A DNA stretch of 64,000 nt, from assembly GCF_933775445.1 (NCBI RefSeq), contig NC_065872.1:930001-994000 (forward strand), given 5' to 3'. Made by a program: the position numbers and the translations under genes. This stretch comes from Argentina anserina (taxonomy: Eukaryota; Streptophyta; Magnoliopsida; Rosales; Rosaceae). Below, piece by piece: positions 56,733 to 64,000 of the stretch. The notes under the pieces are model-generated. The model searched no databases and was not told the DNA's origin. It saw only the letters and a list, made by a program, of their open reading frames with translations. How positions within the stretch are numbered: position 1 is the first letter of the stretch; every line of letters begins with the position of its first letter.

Positions 56733-58429
56733 TCACGATTTCTTTTGTGTTTGACAATGCTCTGAAAATGAACAACAAGATGAAAAGGAAGAAACTTTTA
56801 CTGAAACAATAGGGAAAGATTGTGTCTTTGGTATGCCCTCCAGCAATTATGTGTGCTCTATCTTTGTTTTGGGGTCCTTGCGCAAACTGAGTTCAATTTG
56901 GTGTCTTAAGAGGTGAATGGTGTTGGTTTCTTGATCAAGTTTTGATCTTTTTCAATGTTGTGTGATGTGTGGTACTGTTTTCTTGGTTACTAGGCTCATT
57001 TGGGTTGATGGGTTTTCTTTGTTTCAGGATGTGAGTGTGGTCATCTCTAGTTCATGATTTACTTTAGTAATGGGGTTCTGTATGGTCATTAAAAATGGGT
57101 TCTTGTTAGAAATTTTAGAATTAGAGTTAATTTTCTCATTTTCTGAAATGATCCGGTTCCTTAAACCCTTCATTAGACCAAGACCTCCGGTGGTTGAGCT
57201 TAATTTAATTTGAAGTGTTTTAGATATTGCACTCTTGTCTGATGTCAGAATTGACTTGTGTTACAGATTATGTGGTGACATCATTTTAAGATAAATGTCA
57301 TATATTCCAGTAAGTGAAATTCTAATAATCAGGTTTCTCTTTGGGGTGTTGCAGACATCATTTCATGTTCTTCAGGAATGGAACTATTGTCCGAAGAGGT
57401 TAGCTAGCTGGTCCTTTCTCATTCATCTAGTCATTTGATTTCTGCTCTGAGTTGTTATCGTCATCTTGTTGTATGCTGCATTAAGCTCACATCTACAATG
57501 ACCTGATATTGTTTTGTAGAAATTGCTCAGTGTCTCCCTAATTTATAATGGAAGACAAATAGTTATGACCCGATTGATATTGTTTAGTAGAGATTGCAGT
57601 CATTGCACAATGTCTTCCTAATCCATACTGGGAGAGAAAAAATTCTAATACATCTTTCAATTCTCCAACTTTCAGAAACATTTGCACTCGGTTGATTCTG
57701 GTAAACAACTAAAGCCTCTGTCATCTGTACTGGATTCTACTGGTACTTCTTTGAAGCTACTACATGCCCACCCTTCTGCTGCACAACATCATCAGAGCCT
57801 TGGCCGATCAACGTTTTTTAAACGTTCACGTCATTACTATGCCCATCAATACTCTCGTCGTAACTTGGGCAATGTTGTTAATGCATCAACTTCTCGTGGA
57901 AAAGTTACTCCTTCACGTGAAGAAAAACTCTCTTATAAGTTAGCTACTCAATGCAGCTCTGACTCTGGACGTCACTCAGGTCTCTTTTCTGTTGTGCTCC
58001 TTTATAATCTTCATTTCTTCAGTAGCATTACATCTACAATTCCCTTTCAAGAAAAAAAAACATCTACAATTTGGTCACATTTATTCTTGCATTAATTTTT
58101 CCTTTCATTTTTTCTCAGAAATTAAGGATAAACCCTTTTGCCGGCCAGCCAGAATCAGGTCTAGTTACTTGGTAATGGATGCTACCTCGGCTAATCCAAT
58201 GAAGATGTTATGTGGGATTTGTCAGAAGCCATTAAGGCGCAAACCTTATTTTCTTGGGATCACACCGTCGTCTTCTGAAGTCTCTGTTGTGGCAGTTTTA
58301 GTTTGCGGCCATGTTTACCATGCTGATTGTTTGGAGCAGAAAACAAGTTTTGAAGACAGACGCGACCCTCCCTGTCCTTTGTGTGTTGGGCTGTTGCCCA
58401 AGATCGAAGATTCAAGAGGGCAGGTTTAG
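56620..58429 (+). CDS. RING-H2 zinc-finger protein, plant-specific, probable E3 ubiquitin ligase
   Basis: Four exons (56620-56689, 57355-57398, 57676-57979, 58119-58429) encode 242 residues, summing to 729 nt. The N-terminus is MGKKRPHSDDHNIPPFSPPP. A Ser/His-rich low-complexity middle follows (LGRSTFFKRSRHYYAHQYSR). The RING is near the C-terminus: LCGICQKPLRRKPYFLG, then VLVCGHVYHADCLEQKT, then DPPCPLCVG, giving C-x2-C, C-x-H-x2-H-x2-C shape and the final C-x2-C. All eight zinc ligands appear present, with an unusually long loop between the second and third ligands. RING-H2 proteins commonly recruit E2 enzymes; the target is unknown. A long (CT)n run lies just after the first donor site. 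Confidence 0.8.
56701..56730. repeat. (CT)n microsatellite in RING gene intron 1
   Basis: About 15 uninterrupted CT units start 12 nt downstream of the 5' splice site. Confidence 0.95.
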
Positions 58430-58640
58430 AGAAGTTGGTATTTGGGGGATTTGCAAGAATCCTTTTCAGGCTGAGCCTGGTATCTTGATGAGTTCATGTC
58501 ATCTTTGGATAATCTCTGGCAAGTTGGCAACTTTTATCTGCGGCCATATCTGTCGTGCAGACTATTCTGAGCATAATACAAGTTTCAAAAATAGTTCAAA
58601 CCCTACCCTGCTCATTGTTGTGTACAGCACGCAGTTGTAA
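58430..58640 (+). pseudogene. Decayed second RING domain downstream of the RING gene
   Basis: Directly after the RING stop codon, another frame reads WGICKNPFQAEPG, then FICGHICRADYSEHNTSFKN, then NPTLLIVV. This aligns with CGICQKPLRRKP, VCGHVYHADCLEQKTSFED and DPPCPLCVG of the intact RING. The first Cys, the second His and Cys of HADC, and the final C-x2-C are lost, so it could not fold as a zinc RING. It is best read as a tandem partial duplication of the last exon that has decayed. Confidence 0.6.
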
Positions 58641-59389
58641 ACTTGTAATGTGTAAAGCTGTCAACCGTGCACCATTAATAGCTCGATACTGATTATCTAG
58701 ATTAGAAGATCCACAACTAGATAGAAACATTGAAACTGTTGGTTCAGGTTCTATTGAGTACTTACTGACTGTTATAAATTTCTAGCAGATTATAGCAACT
58801 TTCATGCAAGTAACAAGATCCAGCTCATATCATTATTTGGATGCCTATGGTTAATAGACTTGCAATTTTCCTGTTACAGGATTTCTGTAGGTCTTACGGT
58901 ATTGTCATTACATATTTCATCAAAATTCAAACGCAATATATGGTTGTAAAACTAAACTCAAGGACAAATAGTTGTATGCGAACCATAAACCAAATATATC
59001 TGTTTGTAATCCATAGTCCATAGATTGAGTTCTTTTCACATCCTAAAAAACATGGGTTATGAAATGACTTTAATTTTGCCCCCCAATACCATACACTTTT
59101 GGTCACCTAAACTTTGCAGATTTTCCCATTTGCCTTCTACTAAATTTAACTTTTGTACAGAAACTGCAAAGTATTATCTCTTACTCTTTTACTCATACGT
59201 AAGATCTCAGTCATCTCACCCGTCAACGACTCCATCAAATTGTACGATGCAGGAGGGTCATCTTGAATAGAGATACATTGTGAAGGAGGGTATTCCTTGA
59301 AGTTCCAAACCTTAGTAAACATGTAGGTCAATACCACTAAATGGTCATCATGAAACACAAAGCTACTATACCAATGCTCATCATCATCT
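58641..59389. other. RING 3' flank with one copy of a dispersed repeat
   Basis: 58800-59005 is similar to 60860-61112. From 59146 to 59421 on the minus strand is a 91-codon open frame (TLSWKKLDDDEHWYSSFVF) that I do not recognise; it overlaps the end of the copia-linked frame. Confidence 0.45.
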
Positions 59390-61112
59390 AGCTTTTTCCA
59401 TGACAGGGTCTTCGGCTCCATGTTTATAGTATGATAGCTGTCTACGATAATTCACTACCACAACGAAGTTCTTATTGCAAGATGGGTTGGACGAAATGAT
59501 AGCTTGAGAAACTGAACTATCATATGTGTTGTTAGGAAGGGTCTGTCTGCCTCCGTACCTAACAAACACACATTTAACTGTCCGGGCATCCAAATTAGAC
59601 CGCTGATGTGGTGGAAGATGAACAAAAACAACACAACCGAAAACACGGGTAAGAAGATTATGAAAAGAAGGTAATGAGACATGAGATGCAAGCACCTCAT
59701 AGGGAACTTTCCCTTGAATGACACGAGATGGAAGACGATTAATGAGGTGAGCGGAAGTAATGACAGCATCACCCCAAAGGTATTTAGGCATATGAGCACT
59801 AAAAAGAATACACCGAGCCATATCAAGTAAATGACGATTTTTTCTTTCAGAAACCCTATTTTACTCAAGTGTGTAAGGACACGTTGTTTGATGAACAATT
59901 CTGTGTGTGTTAAAGAACTCCTGAAAGACATGATTCACATATTCCCCCCTATTATCAGAACAAAGAACTCGAATGGTGACATTATATTGTGTTTGAACAG
60001 AGACATGGAAAGCACGAAAAGCTGGAAAAACCTCATCTTTATTTTTAAGAAGAACAATCCATACACAGATCGATCCTATATATAGCCTAAGCTAACCACA
60101 AATTACTCTGTGATTCACGCCGACACCTATGAGCTGTTAAACGTCGACATCGGCTTGCTGAAGTTCATGGTGGTTGTTTTGTTGAATATGTCGAGGTTCC
60201 CAAAGCTTTGGAAGGCCTCTCTAGTGCCCGAAGCACCGGGGACGGTGACATTGGGGAGGAGCCACGGTGGTAAGCGAGCGGAGGAGTGCATGGTTAAGTG
60301 TGAGGCAGACGGTGATAGAGATGAGGTGAAGGCAAAGTAGTTTATAATAGAATTTTGGCGGGTAGAGAGTGGGAGGTGCGTGTTGAAGCAATTTGAAGCT
60401 CTATATATAGAGACGAATAAAAGGGTAGAATCTCCTTAGGAAATATGGAAACATAATCCTACGTAATTAGGGAAAATGTACTTTCCTTATCCAACTAATT
60501 AAATTAGAATAATATTCAACTAGTAGATGGTGGCTTTTTTTTTCTGGGATCAATGATGGTGATCTCAAATAACTTATATAGTATAGCGCATGGACTACAT
60601 ATTTTTACACGTGTGATGTATCTCTATCGAACGACGTCGTCTTGTATTTGAAGCCCTGGTTTGGTCTCCACTCCCCTCAGTTTGCAGGTGCAGCAAAACA
60701 GTCCAGAATCACAAAGGCTTGTTTGAGCGCACACCTTCAATTCCAGTGTGACAAAGATATTAACAGGCTTTGAAAGCCCTCCGATACAAAATGAAGAACT
60801 GAAACTCAAGCTAAGACGCTCCCAGTCAGTATTCAATCCTTACCCTTTGAAATTACTAGGAGATTAGAGCAGTAATGCAATCTAGCTCATATCACTTGCA
60901 GGAGGCCTATAAATAATAAAATTTCAACTTTCTATACATCAAATGTTTTGCATGTCTATGATCTCTCCTGCTACAGGCTTTCGATCTGTCCATACACACA
61001 TACACAATTCATCAAGAAATTCAAACGCTATATATGGTTATAACTAAACTCAAGAACAAATAATCTATGAGCTCGAAGCCTCGAACCATAAAAAACCTAA
61101 TTATCTGTTTGA
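58800..61112. repeat. Dispersed direct repeat, copies at 58800-59005 and 60860-61112
   Basis: Shared blocks in the same order include GCTCATATCA, CAAACGCAATATATGGTT versus CAAACGCTATATATGGTT, AACTAAACTCAAG, and a final block reading CGAACCATAAA to TATCTGTTTG. Indels separate the blocks. The right copy sits just downstream of the MUSTANG gene's stop. The left copy follows the RING gene. The copia remnant lies between them. Confidence 0.65.
59390..60085 (-). mobile_element. Ty1/copia retrotransposon fragment, integrase core remnant
   Basis: On the minus strand the region reads through copia Pol integrase blocks: YGLFFLKNKDEVFPAF, RVLCSDNRGEYVNHVFQEFF, then VSERKNRHLLDMARCILF, LINRLPSRVIQGKVPYEVL and VFGCVVFVHLPPHQRSNLD. 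A stop codon interrupts it just before NRVSERKN, near 59860. Neither protease nor reverse transcriptase nor LTRs were seen, so it is an immobile fragment. Homology is clear from about 59555 to 60075. The adjoining frame down to 59384 is not recognisably copia. Confidence 0.8.
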
Positions 61113-61194
61113 TGTTGCACCTACATTCCTACTAAAAAACTGACCCTCAAAGATGATGAAAGTACAGCAGTTCTCTTGAGTAACTTGCACAAAC
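60086..61194. other. Intergenic between copia remnant and MUSTANG gene
   Basis: 60110-60340 is GC-richer than its surroundings and open on both strands, but no family is recognised. From 60860 it is the repeat copy and 3' flank of the MUSTANG gene. Confidence 0.45.
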
Positions 61195-64000
61195 CTAAGA
61201 GCCTGCCTTGCATGTCGCTTTATTATGTCCTGTTTCCTTGCAGTTTGAGCAATTAACTTCCTTTTTGGCCACACCCTTTGTTTTCTTTGGTTTTTCCTTG
61301 TCATGGGGTTGTGGCCTGGAGAAGGAAGGAGGAAGTACAGTCCCTGCCTCTGGGTCAGTTTTATCACTATCCAAAGGCTTGGAAGGCACCACCACTGGGG
61401 TTATGGATTTCGAATAAGTTGAATGAAAGTTGTCAACTTTATAACATCTTGAACAAAAATCATATGCGTTCCTACCCGTGCAGTTGAAAACAGCAATAAC
61501 ATGGCAGCAAGGCATCCCAGAAGCATTCCAAACCAAACAACTACACTCTCTTTTGTCAAGATCCACAACATTAATGGAATCATTGTGAACCTCAAATAGT
61601 GTATCAGTTGAAAATAATACCTTAAGGCGACTTGCTTGTAGAATTTTTTCTTGCAGTTTTTCCTCCTTGGATGGTGTAAGTTGTGTAGACCAGGTGCTTG
61701 AATCAGTTCGACGAGTGTCTAACAATTCCATTAGCTTTGAGCTCAACACTTCTATCTTCCGTATTATGGGCAATGTTTGCAGTTCTACTATCCAGTTGGC
61801 ATACATCTCTGCAACATCGACAGTAATATGATTGTAGTGCTCACCTTTGAAAAATACATTTGTCCAACATTCTTGTTCAATTTCGACGACCCAGTCATAA
61901 GCTTGTGATGAAACCTGTTTGATTTGATCCAGAAAATACTTGAAACCATCAAGTCTGAGTGACTGGGCGGCAGCCACGAAACAAGTTAGCAAAGAACCCT
62001 TCCCATCTCCATGAAATGGGGGCTTCAAGATTTTCTTGAAGCTTCTCAGAAGGTGGTGCATAGAGTAGCCATGGTTGGCATTTTCAAATACCCCAGTAAC
62101 TAATTTTTTCAGTCCTTTCTCTCTATCAAAAACAATAGTTAAGGACTGTGTGGTCGAAACAGACGATCTTACTTGCTCCAAGAACCAATGCCAGTTATCA
62201 TCATTCTCCTTGTCTACTATTGCAAATGCAACCGGGAACGCACCATCATCTCCATCCAAAGCAGTAGCTGCAATAAATGTCTCGTGGTATTTTGATTTTA
62301 AGGACATAGAATCAAGAAAAAGAATAGGTCGACAACCATTCTGAAAGCCATGTATAGATGCATGAAAGCTAATAAAGAGACGTTGGAACCTCCCATCATC
62401 ACCAGTGAAAAGCCCAATATTACTACCAGGATTTGCCTCTGCCATCTTCTCACAAAACCAAGGTAACTGGTTGTAAGCTTCTTTATAAGAACCCACAAGT
62501 TGTTCCTTTGCATCTTCAATTCCACGCCGTACTTGATTATAGTTCACCGTAATTCCAAAGTCCTGAACAATGCTACTGACAATTTCTTTCGGCTTCAGAT
62601 GTGGGTTATCAGTTAGTCTGTCTTTAATGATACCAACCAACCAATGTTTTTTTGGATGATAAAATTTCCAGGTTTCCCTATCACATGTATGTCTTTTCTC
62701 CATCTTCTTTACCACAAACTTTTCCATAGATGAGTCCCAGGATGCTTGAATTCTCCAAGAACAGGCTTCAGCTATACATATACAACTTGCACGGTTAGTA
62801 TCATTCTTCTTAAACTTATACATAAATCGATTTGCAACGGCATATTTTTGCAGTATATCACGAAATTCTTGAACACTTCGGAACTCATGTCCAACCCCAG
62901 TGATACCATCTTTCCACAATGTGACCAACTCTTCAGATAGAACATCATTTGATGGGCCTAGAATGGCCTCATTATGGTCAATGCTATTAAATGGCACAAT
63001 CTCTTCTTCCTGATCCTCATTGTGAGTTTCTGGAGTAGCTTTAAAGTTCAGAGTATTCTTCTTCCTGGACATGAATTTTCTTTCATCCCCAATATCCTCG
63101 TTGATAGAAACAATGGTAGGGCCATCTGGACCAATTTTCCATGCAGCAGTGCGCCTTCGCTTCTTCACAGTATCAGCAGGGGTACAGTCCATATCAATTA
63201 TGTCCAAGCTGTGGCCACTTGCATCAGCAGCAACAGAAATAGCACCGTTTGGACCGGAACTATTAACATCAGAAGGAGCGGAGTCCATACCATTTATGCG
63301 GATGCTTGCATCAGCAGCAAGAGGGATGAAACCTGTTGGAATGGAAGTAGTAGCATCTGCAGGATCAGTAAGGGCAGAAAATATGTGAGAGCTGTGAGCT
63401 GCTCCACTTGGGTTTTGAGTCCATTCATCAGCAGATAGATTAGAGCCTTCTTGTTGTGGAACTGGAAGAGGGGAAGGGATATCTGGAGTATTATTTGAAG
63501 CAGCAGGAACAACTGTGGTATTAACATCACTTGCTGCAATTGGTGAATTTACTGCAACAGGATGATTAGCATCAGTGTGAAATACAACAGCTGAAGTACC
63601 GCAGGCAGCAAAAGGAGTCACAGAGTCTGCCAGTTTTATCCCACATGCCCTGCAAATCATTAATTTATCCTATCAGTGCAAGAAACTTTTTGCAACTTGC
63701 TGCAATCACCAGTCAACGTTCTTCATCATACAACATAGAGAAAATGTCATAATTTATTTTTAAAAATCCATGAATCGTGATATCAATGACCTCTTTTAAA
63801 CTGATTTAGCAGTAAAATTAAATAATGCAGATGCAGGTAAACATATAATAAAGATGATACCTTTTTAGTGTGTTTAAGGCTTCGTCAGCATTGAAACCAG
63901 CATTTCCCATGACAAAAACATCGGCAGTTACCACATTTCCATGGAACTCATACATCCTTTTCAAGTCCTTATCATTAGATAATGTAATGAGAGTTCGCCT
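61195..64000 (-). CDS. MUSTANG-type domesticated Mutator transposase with PB1 domain (5' end beyond the window)
   Basis: MUSTANG genes are plant proteins derived from Mutator-like transposases and now conserved as host genes in growth and flowering. Two exons are visible. The right-hand one (63861 to the edge) holds the end of a PB1 domain (RRTLITLSNDKDLKRMYEF). The other (61195-63649, 2455 nt) joins it in frame at KR-ACGIKLADSV, so the Met at 63660 is not a start. The large exon has a Ser/Ala-rich linker, the MuDR N-terminal region (EFRSVQEFRDILQKYAV), the MULE core (ILFLDSMSLKSKYHETFIAA; VFDREKGLKKL; ECWTNVFFKGEHYNH), a SWIM finger (CSCLVWNASGMPCCH) and a C-terminal CCHC knuckle (CSNCKETGHNKATC). 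The frame is intact for over 800 codons. No terminal inverted repeats were noticed near the 3' end. Confidence 0.85.

Noticed and set aside
56285..56812. 175-residue frame before the RING gene
   Set aside because: It runs through the CT microsatellite and another frame of the real first exon, and has no family features.
59146..59421. 91-codon minus-strand frame as part of copia Pol
   Set aside because: Its sequence does not resemble the region between copia integrase and reverse transcriptase. It is left unassigned.
63650..63660. Methionine at 63660 as the MUSTANG start codon
   Set aside because: It falls just outside a TTTGCAG acceptor, and the upstream PB1 exon joins in frame at KR-ACGIKL.
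1..64000. tRNA, rRNA or microRNA genes
   Set aside because: I saw no cloverleaf with conserved B-box or rRNA segment by eye. The coding hairpin at 12554 is short and perfect, unlike a typical plant microRNA precursor.

Overview
The window is nuclear DNA from a flowering plant. It has long intron-rich genes with GT-AG (and one GC-AG) introns, AT-rich intergenic DNA, many microsatellites, and proteins of clear eudicot type. My impression from the proteins is a rosid, possibly Rosaceae, but I cannot prove the species from sequence alone. I rebuilt exon structures by eye from reading frames, splice consensus and remembered protein families. Exon-length sums were used to check frames.

Layout from left to right. 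(1) 1-1645, minus: the 5' part of an OS-9/MRH-domain ERAD lectin gene with an ER-stress promoter motif. (2) 4370-6670, plus: a TPR+PB1 (PHOX/CLMP1) protein. (3) 7838-12742, minus: a 15-exon LRR protein whose 72-nt exons each encode one repeat. (4) 14364-19125, minus: a TIP1-type ankyrin-DHHC S-acyltransferase in 13 exons. (5) 20712-22530, minus: a small acidic-tail nuclear protein. (6) 23868-26016, plus: a secreted prolamin-like (ECA1/EC1-type) cysteine-rich peptide gene and its frameshifted tandem copy. (7) 28228-30825, plus: a GH79 heparanase-like protein. (8) 31320-37022, minus: a plastid-type PHT4/ANTR anion transporter in 15 exons, with an apparent 1-nt frameshift. (9) 38277-46526, plus: a tandem array of four 2-oxoglutarate/Fe(II) dioxygenases, three intact and one decayed. 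(10) 47642-49895, minus: a two-domain arogenate dehydrogenase. (11) 50387-54533, minus: a K+-dependent vacuolar H+-pyrophosphatase. (12) 56620-58640, plus: a RING-H2 protein followed by a decayed second RING. (13) 59390-60085, minus: a copia integrase remnant. (14) 61195 to the right edge, minus: a MUSTANG-type domesticated Mutator transposase.

The genes do not form one pathway. They look like a conserved ancestral gene neighbourhood. From memory, the closest Arabidopsis relatives fall into three clusters: OS9/GUS3/TyrAAT1 on one part of chromosome 5, TIP1/PHOX3/PHT4;5 on another, and AVP1/arogenate dehydrogenase/LRR on chromosome 1. That pattern would fit fractionation after whole-genome duplication. 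Lineage-specific change is concentrated in the tandem arrays (dioxygenases, cysteine-rich peptides, RING) and in local sequence events: a perfect 20-bp-arm hairpin inside the LRR coding exon, a G-box inverted repeat, a duplicated splice acceptor in OS9, and an in-frame 75-nt intron in the PHOX gene. I found no CRISPR array, rRNA or convincing tRNA, and no clearly new multi-gene system.
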